This document shows positions 1-6,527 of a stretch of 48,946 bases of DNA, piece after piece. The notes below the pieces were generated by a model. That model had not been told where the DNA came from. It did not search any database and worked only from the letters and a program-made list of their open reading frames with translations. The DNA lies in the NCBI RefSeq assembly GCF_000787775.1, contig NZ_BBPM01000019.1, forward strand, positions 95,990-144,935. Reading direction: 5' to 3'. Made by a program: the position numbers and the translations under genes. This DNA is from Streptacidiphilus carbonis (lineage in GTDB: Bacteria > Actinomycetota > Actinomycetes > Streptomycetales > Streptomycetaceae). Each line of letters starts with the position of its first letter. The first letter of the stretch is position 1.

Positions 1-1574
1 GGGTCGTAGAGGGCGGGGTGGGTGAGGTAGCTCGGTGCGGGTGGGCGTCCGCCGCGGGGGTTGCGGGCGGGGGTGGCCAGGCGGCGTAGCCAGCCGTGGT
101 CTTCGAGCAGGTCGAGGGCGGGTTCGAGGTCGGGGATGGTGGGGAAGTCGGCGCGGTTGACCTTGCTGAAGAGTTCGGTGCGTTTGAAGCCGGGGGTGGG
201 GTTGGCGTGCAGCCATTCCAGGACGGTTCGGGCGCCCTTGTGGGCGGTGTTGACGCCCATGGCGTCGAAGACCACCAGGGCGTGGGTCTTGAAGTAGTCG
301 CCCAGGCGCATGGCGGCGTGCAGGGTGTCGGCGTGGATGGGGCGGGACCATCCGTCGTTGGGGTGGGTGGCCAGGTGCAGCAGTCCGGCGATGCGGGCGG
401 TGGTGCCGTCGTGCTTTCCGGCCCATTTGGAGATGTGGGCCAGGGCGCCGCCGCGGTCGAGGGCGTCCTCGGTGTGCTGCTGGTAGTCGGCCATCAGGGT
501 GTTGGCCTCGGGGGTCAGCGGCAGGACGGCGGGGTCGGTCCAGTCGGCGAGTGCCAGGGTCAGGGCGGCGATGGTGCGTTCGTAGGTCTCGGCGACGGGT
601 TCGGGGATGGGGGTGGTGAGGATCTTTCGGCGGCCGACCAGGGACTCGGGCAGGGAGTAGAGGAAGCGGGCGAGCAGGCCGCGGCCGTCGAAGCCCTTGT
701 TGCGGGCGATGTCTTCCAGGACGGCGGGTTGCAGGGCCAGGCCCATGGTCAGGGCGGGGTGTTCGATGTATTCGCGGCGGGTCTGCCGGTTGACCTTGAG
801 CAGGTCTCCGGCGTGGCCTTTGAGGAAGACCTCCATGTTGGGGGTGCCGCCGGAGTAGCGGCCGGCGATGGTGTCGAAGATGCCGCCCTCGGCGGAGAGC
901 ACCGACAGGCGTCCTCCTTGTTCGGCGAGCAGGGAGGCGACGGCTTCGGGGGTGGCGTCGTCGGCGACCAGTTGCGGGCGCGGGGGCACGGTGGCGGATT
1001 CGGCGGCTTGGGCTAGGGCGACGGCTTCGGCGGTGACGTTGGCGCGCTCTGCGGCGTCGGTGCATCCGGCGGCCTTGGCGGCGGCTTTCTCGGCGGCTGC
1101 GCGGGCGACGCGGGCGGTGGTCTCGGCTTCGGCGATGGTGTGGCCTGCGGCGTCGGCGAGGATGCGTTCGGCGGTGAGCAGAGGGTGGGTCATCAGGGAG
1201 AAGACGGCGGATTTGCGGTTGGCGGGGGGCAGGGCGACGGCGATGTAGAGGTTGAGGGGTTCGCGCCAGCGTCCGCGGATGTTGACCACCGCGCGTCCGC
1301 CGGCGGCGGTGGCCAGGACGGCCAGGGCGATGCAGCCGGCGAGGTCGGCGGGGGTCTGGGTCTCCTCGGCGACGGCGTCGACCATGGCGGCGAGCCAGTG
1401 GGGCAGGGCGTCGGTGGGGAAGGGCGGCAGGGTGCGGGTGCCGCCCAGGGGGATGGGGTCCTCCCAGGGTTCGGGTTGGGGTTCGTGGTCCAGGGCGGCG
1501 AGGCGTTCCTCGGCGCCGAGCCGGGCGAGGATCTCGGCGGCGCTGGTCTCCGGGCGGGGGTCGTGGTTGGTCAT
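1..1574 (-). CDS. DUF3987-family protein (partial, C-terminus outside window)
   Basis: The reading frame opens with ATG at 1574 and stays open to the window edge, giving 524 residues with no stop. Its ATG overlaps the stop of the upstream prim-pol gene (ATGA), so the two are translationally coupled. Residues 116-125 read PPANRKSAVF, the place where DUF3987 proteins carry a P-loop-like GERKS segment, followed by an Ala-rich helical stretch (about 135-195), LVADDATPEAV (about 200) and LSAEGGIFD (about 225). DUF3987 proteins are usually found next to primase-polymerases in plasmids and phages and are taken to be the helicase-like partner. I infer a role in replication initiation of the element; the reaction itself is not proven. 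The family match is made by eye. Confidence 0.8.
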   Translation of the reverse strand, partial: MTNHDPRPETSAAEILARLGAEERLAALDHEPQPEPWEDPIPLGGTRTLPPFPTDALPHWLAAMVDAVAEETQTPADLAGCIALAVLATAAGGRAVVNIRGRWREPLNLYIAVALPPANRKSAVFSLMTHPLLTAERILADAAGHTIAEAETTARVARAAAEKAAAKAAGCTDAAERANVTAEAVALAQAAESATVPPRPQLVADDATPEAVASLLAEQGGRLSVLSAEGGIFDTIAGRYSGGTPNMEVFLKGHAGDLLKVNRQTRREYIEHPALTMGLALQPAVLEDIARNKGFDGRGLLARFLYSLPESLVGRRKILTTPIPEPVAETYERTIAALTLALADWTDPAVLPLTPEANTLMADYQQHTEDALDRGGALAHISKWAGKHDGTTARIAGLLHLATHPNDGWSRPIHADTLHAAMRLGDYFKTHALVVFDAMGVNTAHKGARTVLEWLHANPTPGFKRTELFSKVNRADFPTIPDLEPALDLLEDHGWLRRLATPARNPRGGRPPAPSYLTHPALYD

Positions 1575-2509
1575 GCGGCGAGCCGCTTGGGGTCGCGGGC
1601 GCCGCGGTCAAGGCCCCCGCGGACGGTGGCGAAGATCTCGTACCCGGGCAGGCCGGTCTGCTCGCCCGCGCTGTGCAGGGCGTTGGCGGCCAGGTCGCGC
1701 GGCAGGCGTCCGTCGCCGACGTGGCGCCCCAGGGCGTAGGCGGCGTTGTACAGGGTGTGGTTGCGGGCACCGGGCAGGGCAGCGAGGACGTTCTCGATCT
1801 CGCGTTCCAGGGCGGCGCTGGTGTAGGCCGACGGACTGCCCCGCAGCACCCGAACCCCCGACGGGGGCACTGCGGCGAGGGGCTTGGGGGTGAGCAGGGC
1901 GGTGAGCCAGGCGGGCAGGTCGGCGAGGGGCCCGTCGTGCATGACGGTGTACCTGCCGGGGGCGACGGTGCTGCCGGCGGCGACCACGTAGCCGCCCGCG
2001 GCGCGGGTGTCGATGTGCCAGCCCAGGCCGCGGCCCTTGTCGCCACAGGTGTTCCGCAACTCCACCTGCGGCGGGGCGTTGTAGTACAGCTGCCAGCCGC
2101 CGTTGCGGGTGCGCACCCCGTAGGTCTCGGCGGGGAAGGGCTGCCCGTGCCGCTCGCACAGCGCGGCGAACACGTCCAGCCCGTCCACGATGCCCGCACC
2201 CGCGATCTCGGGCGGAGGGGTGTCGTCGGCGTCCTTGGGGGCGTCCAGGTCCAGCACGACCAGCCGCGAGGGTCCGCAGGCCACCGCGACGTTGAAGGGC
2301 CCGGCGGCCCAGCAGGCGCGGATGCGCCCGGGGTCGGTGGTGGCGCGCGGCTCCCAGCCGAGGTGCTGCTCGGCGCACAGGCCGGTGCGGGGGCAGTCGT
2401 GTTCCCCGTGCAGGGCGGGGCGCTTGTCGCGGGGGCGCAGCGGGAAGACGTGCCAGCCGCGTTCGGCGGCGGTGAGGGCGTGGGCGGTCAGGTCCGGGGA
2501 CGGGGTCAC
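1571..2509 (-). CDS. Bifunctional DNA primase/polymerase (prim-pol), replication protein of the element
   Basis: This is a 312-aa protein with the prim-pol N-terminal fold. AERGWHVFPLRPRDKRP (residues 15-31) is the usual opening; DLD at 87-89 supplies the two metal-binding acids; HIDTRAAGGYVVAAGS at 165-180 is the conserved histidine/glycine strand that precedes the nucleotide-binding region. The C-terminal 90 residues are helical, as in replication-linked members. In AICEs the RepPP class of replication proteins is of this type, so this is the likely initiator or primase of the element. It follows dnaN after 68 nt that hold a strong hairpin, and its stop overlaps the start of the DUF3987 gene. 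No helicase domain is fused to it; that role may fall to the neighbour. Confidence 0.88.
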   Translation of the reverse strand: MTPSPDLTAHALTAAERGWHVFPLRPRDKRPALHGEHDCPRTGLCAEQHLGWEPRATTDPGRIRACWAAGPFNVAVACGPSRLVVLDLDAPKDADDTPPPEIAGAGIVDGLDVFAALCERHGQPFPAETYGVRTRNGGWQLYYNAPPQVELRNTCGDKGRGLGWHIDTRAAGGYVVAAGSTVAPGRYTVMHDGPLADLPAWLTALLTPKPLAAVPPSGVRVLRGSPSAYTSAALEREIENVLAALPGARNHTLYNAAYALGRHVGDGRLPRDLAANALHSAGEQTGLPGYEIFATVRGGLDRGARDPKRLAA

Positions 2510-2537
2510 AGCGGGCTCCCTCGGGGTCGGCGGGGAC

Positions 2538-2570
2538 GGCTGCCCGCCCGACAGGGGCGGGCGGGCAGCC
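2538..2570 (-). terminator. Hairpin between dnaN and prim-pol genes (terminator or attenuator)
   Basis: Perfect 13-bp inverted repeat, GGCTGCCCGCCCG at 2538-2550 and its complement at 2558-2570, with a 7-nt loop. It sits in one of the few non-overlapping gaps of the polycistron. There is no T-run, so it could equally be an mRNA-processing or stabilising hairpin. Confidence 0.5.
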
Positions 2571-2577
2571 GGGCGGT

Positions 2578-3726
2578 TCAGGCGGCCTGGTCGGCGGGGG
2601 TGCTCGTCTTGGTGGGGAGGTCGCGGATGGGCATGACCAGGGCGCGGAACGGGGCGGGGTCGGGGGCGTCGGCGGCGGTGATGAGCACGGGCTTGGTCGG
2701 CGTGATCAGCGACAGGTCGGCGTGGACGGCGTCCAGGCCGGTCAGGGCGTCGATGAGGTAGCGGGGCTTGAGGCGGATGGTGATCGGGTCGCCGTGCAGC
2801 AGTTCGCCGTCCACCCCGTCCGTGCCGGTGCCCTGCTCCTGGTCGCCCGCGCGCAGGTCGATGCCGTCGGCGGTGACGTCCAGGACCACCGGGGCCTCGC
2901 GGGACAGTAGCGGGGCCAGGCGGGCCGCGGCGGCGGCCAGTTCGGCGGCGTCCACCCGCACCGTGGTGCCGAACTCAGCCGGGAACAGGGGGTCGGTCTT
3001 GACGCACTCGCAGTCCAGCAGCCGGGTGGTGGCGGTGCGGGTGCCGCCGTCCAGCCCGAGCACCGCCCCGTCGCAGGCCAGAGTCAGGGTGCCGGAGTCG
3101 GCGAGATCCTTGCCCAGCACGGTCAGGCTCTCCGCCGGTGCCAGGGCGGTGAACTCGCCGGCGGGCCCGTTGGGGGTGAACGGCACGGTGGCGGTGGCCA
3201 CGCGGTAGGCGTCGGTGGCGGCCAGCCGCAGCAGGCCGTCGCCGCGCGCGGTCAGGTGGACGCCGGTCAGGGCAGGGCGGGCCGCGTCGCGCCCGGCGCA
3301 GGGGGTGACCCTGGTCAGGGCGGCGGCCAGTTCGGCGCCGTCCACGGTGCCCACCACCGGGGGCAGGTAGGGGAGTTGGGGGTAGTCCCTGAGGACCATC
3401 AGGGGCAGGTCCAGGCGGGAGCGTCCGCAGGTCAGGTGCAGGTGGCTGTCCTGGGCAGCCAGGGTGACCGGGGTATGGGGCAGGCCGCGGACCAGGTCGG
3501 CCAGCAGGCGGCCGGAGACCACGGCGCGCCCGGGTTCGCCGACCTCGGCGCCGACCTCGCTGCGGCTGGAGACGTCCCAGTCGAACCCCGCCAGCGTTAG
3601 CGTGCCGGCGGTGTCGGCCTCGATCAGGACCCCGGCCAGCACCGGTGCGGTGGGGCGGGCGGGGATGGAGCGCGAGGCCCAGTGCAGGGCGCGGGCGAGG
3701 TCGGTACGGTCCACGGTCAGCTTCAT
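2578..3726 (-). CDS. dnaN: DNA polymerase III beta subunit (sliding clamp), element-borne copy
   Basis: The product is 382 aa, close to the usual actinobacterial clamp length (about 376). The three-domain clamp pattern is clear: MKLTVDRTDLARALHWASRSIPARPTAPVLAG at the start of domain I, the LRDYPQLP segment near 112, RPALTGVHL followed by the LRLAATDAYRVA segment in domain II, and a C-terminal LVMPIR matching the LLMPVR/VVMPMR end of cellular clamps. About 14 extra residues follow. Its ATG overlaps the stop of the 73-aa gene before it (ATGA). A clamp tethers polymerase to DNA and recruits repair and methylation factors. A second, mobile clamp next to prim-pol, SSB and a methyltransferase suggests the element replicates with its own clamp or hijacks host polymerase. 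The chromosomal dnaN is not in this window. Confidence 0.93.
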   Translation of the reverse strand: MKLTVDRTDLARALHWASRSIPARPTAPVLAGVLIEADTAGTLTLAGFDWDVSSRSEVGAEVGEPGRAVVSGRLLADLVRGLPHTPVTLAAQDSHLHLTCGRSRLDLPLMVLRDYPQLPYLPPVVGTVDGAELAAALTRVTPCAGRDAARPALTGVHLTARGDGLLRLAATDAYRVATATVPFTPNGPAGEFTALAPAESLTVLGKDLADSGTLTLACDGAVLGLDGGTRTATTRLLDCECVKTDPLFPAEFGTTVRVDAAELAAAAARLAPLLSREAPVVLDVTADGIDLRAGDQEQGTGTDGVDGELLHGDPITIRLKPRYLIDALTGLDAVHADLSLITPTKPVLITAADAPDPAPFRALVMPIRDLPTKTSTPADQAA

Positions 3727-3944
3727 GCGCTCACCTCGGGGTGCAGGACCAGCAGGCCGGGGGTGTGGACGGCGTAGAACGGGGCGGTGTCGTCGCTGTC
3801 GGGCAGGGCGAGGCGCACGTGCGCTTCGGGGGGCAGCTCGGCGAGTTCGGCGAGCAGGTCGGCGACGGTGGTGTCGTGCAGGCGGGCGGAGACGCGCAGC
3901 GGCGCGTAGTGGCCGGGGATGCTGGTCTGGGTCGGGGTGGTCAT
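3723..3944 (-). CDS. Small protein of unknown function (73 aa)
   Basis: The start is the ATG at 3944 that overlaps the methyltransferase stop (ATGA); its own stop overlaps the dnaN start in the same way. This double coupling is the main reason to call it real. The longer upstream extension of the frame is an Arg/Pro-rich shadow of the methyltransferase. The sequence (TVADLLAELAELPPEAHVRLALPD near the middle, then APFYAVHTPGLLVLHPE) looks like a small alpha/beta fold of the kind common in actinomycete mobile elements. No function recognised. Confidence 0.75.
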   Translation of the reverse strand: MTTPTQTSIPGHYAPLRVSARLHDTTVADLLAELAELPPEAHVRLALPDSDDTAPFYAVHTPGLLVLHPEVSA

Positions 3945-5371
3945 GCCGCAGTCCTCTCGGTGGCGGTGGCGGTGGCGGGCGGTTCGGCGATGCGGTCCAG
4001 GAGCAGGTGCAGGGCAGCGGTGGCCTGTTGCGGGACCACGCCGTTGCCCAGGGCCTTGAGCTGGGCGGAGCGGGGCAGGCCGGGGGTGTCGGTGACCCAC
4101 CCGGCCGGGAGGCCCATCAGCCATTCGACGAAGACGGGGGCGAGGCGTCCGGCTGTGTCGACGGGGACGGGGGCGGGGCGTCCGAGGGCGTGTTCCCAGC
4201 GGGCGATGGCGGCGGCGTAAGGTCCCCACGCCACACCAGGTCCGTCAGCGTCGGCGAGGTGGTGCGCGGGTGCTTGGCTGTCGCCCATCGGGAGCCCTTG
4301 GAGTCCCCAGCGATCGGCGTCGGCAGCAGCGGCAGGACTACCTGTGACAGCGGCGGCCGGAAGCCCTCGCTCGCCCGACGCCCTGGCGTTCCGGTGTCGC
4401 TGGCCCGCGGCGTCGGCAGCAGCGGGACCAGGGACTCCAGTGAGGGGCGTTCCGTCGCTCCCGGGCTGGCGGAGCGATTGCTTCCGTACGGTGTCGCCGT
4501 CGGGGTGGGCAGCAGGGTGCCGACCTCGGCCGCGAGGGACTTCCCGTGCGTCCCGGCCTCCTGCGATGGTGAGCGTTTGGTCTGCCGGTTCTCCCGCTCC
4601 GATGCCCTGGGGGTCGGCAGCAGGGCGACCTGTGCGCGCAGGGTGTCGTTGCGCGGGCTGTCGGCCGGGCCGGTGCCGTTGGCCTCCGAGACGGTCGGGG
4701 TCGGCAGCAGCGCCACCGTGTTCGGCAGGGCGTCCGGGTAGCCGGGGCCTTTGGAGTCGCGGGCGCGGGGAGTGGGCAGGCCAGGCCAGGACGATGACGC
4801 GGAAGCGTTCGTGGGCGCAGCCGACGGTGGCGGCGGGTAGGCCGTGCCATTCCGCATCGAGCCCGAGGGAGGCCAGGTCTCCAAGTACGGCTCCCAGTGC
4901 CCGCAGAGCAGGTTTGTCGTCGCCTTCTCCCAGGCACCACGGGCAGGGTTCCAGGTCGCTGTGGGCTGGCGCACTGAGCAGTCCCCTCACGTTCTCGATC
5001 ACGACGGCGGACGGTTGGAGTACCTCGATGGCGCGGGCCACGTGCAGCCACAGCCCGGAGCGGGTGCCCGGGGCGATGCCCGCGCGCTTGCCGGCAGATG
5101 ACACGTCCTGGCAGGGGAAGCCGGCGGTGAGCACGTCGACGGGTTCGACCTGGGTCCAGTCGACGGCGGTGATGTCGCCGTGGTTGGGCACCTCGGGCCA
5201 GTGGCGGGCCAGGATGCGGGCGGTGTACTGGTTCTTGTCGGGTCGGCCGTTGGCGTCGGGGGGTTCGTACTGGCAGTACCAGGCGGTTTCGGCGCCGAGT
5301 ACCTGTTCGGCGGCCAGGTCCAGCCCGCCGTAGCCGGAGCACAGCGACCCGAGCCGAAGCGGGGCGGCCAT
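3941..5371 (-). CDS. DNA (cytosine-5-)-methyltransferase
   Basis: This 476-aa C5-methyltransferase shows motif I (LGSLCSGYGGLDLA, 7-20), motif IV GFPCQD at 84-89 with catalytic Cys87, motif VI ENVRG at 126-130, motif VIII (HERFRVIVLAW, 187-197) and a C-terminal motif IX/X block with LKALGNGVVPQQA. A CPWC pair near 143-146 is a small insertion. Between about 200 and 375 the frame becomes a Pro/Arg/Ala-rich stretch with recurring AADP/AADA units where a target-recognition domain would be expected. In that same stretch an alternative frame has the better coding signature (see the nested ORF entry). No restriction endonuclease gene is adjacent, so self-protection or anti-restriction during conjugation is the likely role. 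The start ATG shares one base with the previous stop (TGATG), and the stop is coupled to the 73-aa gene. Confidence 0.9.
   Translation of the reverse strand: MAAPLRLGSLCSGYGGLDLAAEQVLGAETAWYCQYEPPDANGRPDKNQYTARILARHWPEVPNHGDITAVDWTQVEPVDVLTAGFPCQDVSSAGKRAGIAPGTRSGLWLHVARAIEVLQPSAVVIENVRGLLSAPAHSDLEPCPWCLGEGDDKPALRALGAVLGDLASLGLDAEWHGLPAATVGCAHERFRVIVLAWPAHSPRPRLQRPRLPGRPAEHGGAAADPDRLGGQRHRPGRQPAQRHPARTGRPAADPQGIGAGEPADQTLTIAGGRDAREVPRGRGRHPAAHPDGDTVRKQSLRQPGSDGTPLTGVPGPAAADAAGQRHRNARASGERGLPAAAVTGSPAAAADADRWGLQGLPMGDSQAPAHHLADADGPGVAWGPYAAAIARWEHALGRPAPVPVDTAGRLAPVFVEWLMGLPAGWVTDTPGLPRSAQLKALGNGVVPQQATAALHLLLDRIAEPPATATATERTAA
4117..4974 (-). CDS. Nested alternative-frame ORF with LPTP repeats (candidate overprinted gene)
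   Basis: A 285-aa frame lies entirely inside the methyltransferase gene, shifted +1. It begins with GTG at 4974, preceded by GAGGGG at a spacing of 8 nt. Its N-terminus (WEPYLETWPPSGSMRNGTAY, about 27-46) and its six (L)LPTP units, as in LLPTPRASD, resemble proteins I recall being annotated beside or within actinomycete and phage cytosine methyltransferases. From about 4720 to 4530 nearly all third positions in this frame are G/C (about 58 of 63 codons by hand), against roughly 60 percent for the methyltransferase frame. The tail after about 4220 looks like a shadow. It may be a separate protein, one half of a frameshifted product, or a by-product of conserved repeats; no function is assigned. 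Confidence 0.45.
   Translation of the reverse strand: MRQPTATWNPARGAWEKATTNLLCGHWEPYLETWPPSGSMRNGTAYPPPPSAAPTNASASSSWPGLPTPRARDSKGPGYPDALPNTVALLPTPTVSEANGTGPADSPRNDTLRAQVALLPTPRASERENRQTKRSPSQEAGTHGKSLAAEVGTLLPTPTATPYGSNRSASPGATERPSLESLVPLLPTPRASDTGTPGRRASEGFRPPLSQVVLPLLPTPIAGDSKGSRWATAKHPRTTSPTLTDLVWRGDLTPPPSPAGNTPSDAPPPSPSTQPDASPPSSSNG
4315..4782 (-). repeat. Six degenerate LPTP-encoding units inside the methyltransferase gene
   Basis: Six copies of a short motif (minus strand CTGCTGCCGACSCC and variants) lie near 4315, 4409, 4501, 4609, 4697 and 4768, spaced about 73 to 109 nt. In the nested frame they read (L)LPTP; in the methyltransferase frame they read AADP/AADA. All units keep the same phase, which a random GC-rich stretch would not do. 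Confidence 0.7.
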
Positions 5372-5577
5372 CAGGCGGCCACCTGCGCGGTGTCGAGACT
5401 GCGCAGGACCACGAACGCGTCGGCGCGCTGGTCGTAGTGGACGTGGATGTCGGCGTGGGAGTCCTGGTCGCGGGCGGCGCGGGCGCGGGCGGCGGCGCGC
5501 AGCGAGGCGGCGGGGTCGCCGGCGGCGAAGGACTTGAGGGGTTCGGTGGGGTGCTCGGTGCAGCGGCGGCAGCTCAC
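5371..5577 (-). CDS. Small Cys-containing protein of unknown function (68 aa)
   Basis: I choose the GTG at 5577 because GGGAAGG lies 7 nt upstream; the upstream part of the open frame is Arg/Pro-rich shadow. The product starts VSCRRCTEHP (a CxxC pair) and ends with HADIHVHYDQRADAFVVLRSLDTAQVAA, a strand-rich segment. It directly precedes the methyltransferase gene with a TGATG one-base overlap. Function unknown. Confidence 0.65.
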   Translation of the reverse strand: MSCRRCTEHPTEPLKSFAAGDPAASLRAAARARAARDQDSHADIHVHYDQRADAFVVLRSLDTAQVAA

Positions 5578-5635
5578 GGCATGGCCTTCCCGGTAGCGCT
5601 GGTGTGGGGTGCGGGGCGGCGGCGGCCGGACGTGC

Positions 5636-5654
5636 CCGGGTCGGGGAGACCCGG
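5636..5654 (-). terminator. Small hairpin downstream of ssb
   Basis: CCGGGTC at 5636-5642 pairs with GACCCGG at 5648-5654 around a 5-nt loop. It lies in the 101-nt gap between the ssb stop and the next start. Weak on its own; listed because similar hairpins occupy other gaps of this polycistron. Confidence 0.35.
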
Positions 5655-5678
5655 CCGTCGCGCGCTCAACTGCTCGTG

Positions 5679-6203
5679 CTAGAAGGGCGGTTCGTCGCTG
5701 AAGCCGCTGCCGGACGTGGCGGCCGTGCTGCCCCATCCGCGGCCTGCTCCGGCGGTTGCGGGGGGGCTGCTGGCCCACGGGTCGTCCTGCGCGGGCCTGC
5801 TCGCGCCGCCGTTGCGGCTGCCGTTGGTGGCGGCGCGGTCGGCCTTGCTGACCTTGGCGGTGGCGAAGCGCAGCGAGGGGCCGATCTCATCGACCTCGAC
5901 CTTGAGCATCGAACGGTTCTCGCCCTGGTCGTTCTTCCAGCTGTGCTGACGCAGGCGCCCGGTGACCAGCACGCGCATGCCGCGCGCCAGGGACTCGGTG
6001 GCGTGGTCGGCCAGCTCGCGCCAGGCGGTGCAGCGCAGGAACATCCCCGTGCCGTCCACCCACTGGCCGGTGGTCTTGTCGTAGCTGCGCGGGGTGGAGG
6101 CGACGGTGAAGCTGGCCATCGCCACCCCGGCGGGGGTGAACTTCAGGTCGGGGTCGTCGGTCAGGTTGCCGACGATCGTGATGGTGGTCTCTCCGACGGA
6201 CAC
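5679..6203 (-). CDS. ssb: Single-stranded DNA-binding protein
   Basis: The GTG at 6203 has GGGAGGA just upstream and gives the canonical beginning VSVGETTITIVGNLTDDPDLKFTPAG, so I prefer it to the ATG at 6272. The product is 174 aa. The OB fold covers about residues 1-110 (FTVASTPRSYDK, FLRCTAWRELADHATESLARGMRVLVTGRL, KVEVDEIGPSLRFATAKV), followed by a Gly/Ser/Pro-rich tail ending in FSDEPPF, the acidic tip that docks partner proteins. Mobile SSBs protect the single strands produced in replication. TraB-type actinomycete conjugation moves double-stranded DNA, so SSB here more likely serves replication or post-transfer repair. An 84-nt gap separates it from the previous gene. Confidence 0.93.
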   Translation of the reverse strand: MSVGETTITIVGNLTDDPDLKFTPAGVAMASFTVASTPRSYDKTTGQWVDGTGMFLRCTAWRELADHATESLARGMRVLVTGRLRQHSWKNDQGENRSMLKVEVDEIGPSLRFATAKVSKADRAATNGSRNGGASRPAQDDPWASSPPATAGAGRGWGSTAATSGSGFSDEPPF

Positions 6204-6287
6204 GGTGTCCTCCCAGGACAACAAGGGGTGGAGCAGGTCAAGTACCGTGGTGCGGAAGGAAGTTCGGGTCATACAGCCGAAGCGCAG

Positions 6288-6527
6288 TCAGGCGGCTCGG
6301 GTGCTGGGGCGCAGCGGCGGCACCAGGGCCAGGCGCGCGGGCACGTCCTCGGCGGGCTGGTCGATCAGGTCGCGGACGGCGGGGAGCAGTTCGCCGAGGG
6401 TGCGCCAGGTGTTCCAGGACGCGCGCCACAACCCGTCCTCGTCCGACTCGGTGCGGTAGGCGCGGCCCTGGGCGGCGAGGTCGGCCTCGGCCCGTTCCAG
6501 CAGTTCGGCCAGGTCGGCGGAGCTCAC
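6288..6527 (-). CDS. Small helical protein of unknown function (79 aa)
   Basis: GTG at 6527 overlaps the stop of the MazG-like gene (GTGA). The sequence is mostly helical: SSADLAELLERAEADLAAQG, then WRASWNTWRTLGELLPAVRDLIDQPAED. Three tryptophans sit in the middle. The much longer frame upstream is an Arg/Pro-rich shadow. No family recognised; coupling supports it being real. Confidence 0.65.
   Translation of the reverse strand: MSSADLAELLERAEADLAAQGRAYRTESDEDGLWRASWNTWRTLGELLPAVRDLIDQPAEDVPARLALVPPLRPSTRAA

Noticed and set aside
96-3600. Plus-strand Gly/Val/Gln-rich frames at the left end
   Set aside because: They are antisense to the DUF3987, prim-pol and dnaN genes, which have clear family motifs.
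4338-5342. Third frame through the methyltransferase gene (334 codons, Arg/Pro-rich)
   Set aside because: It has no family-like motifs, no ribosome-binding site and shadow-like composition, unlike the LPTP frame.
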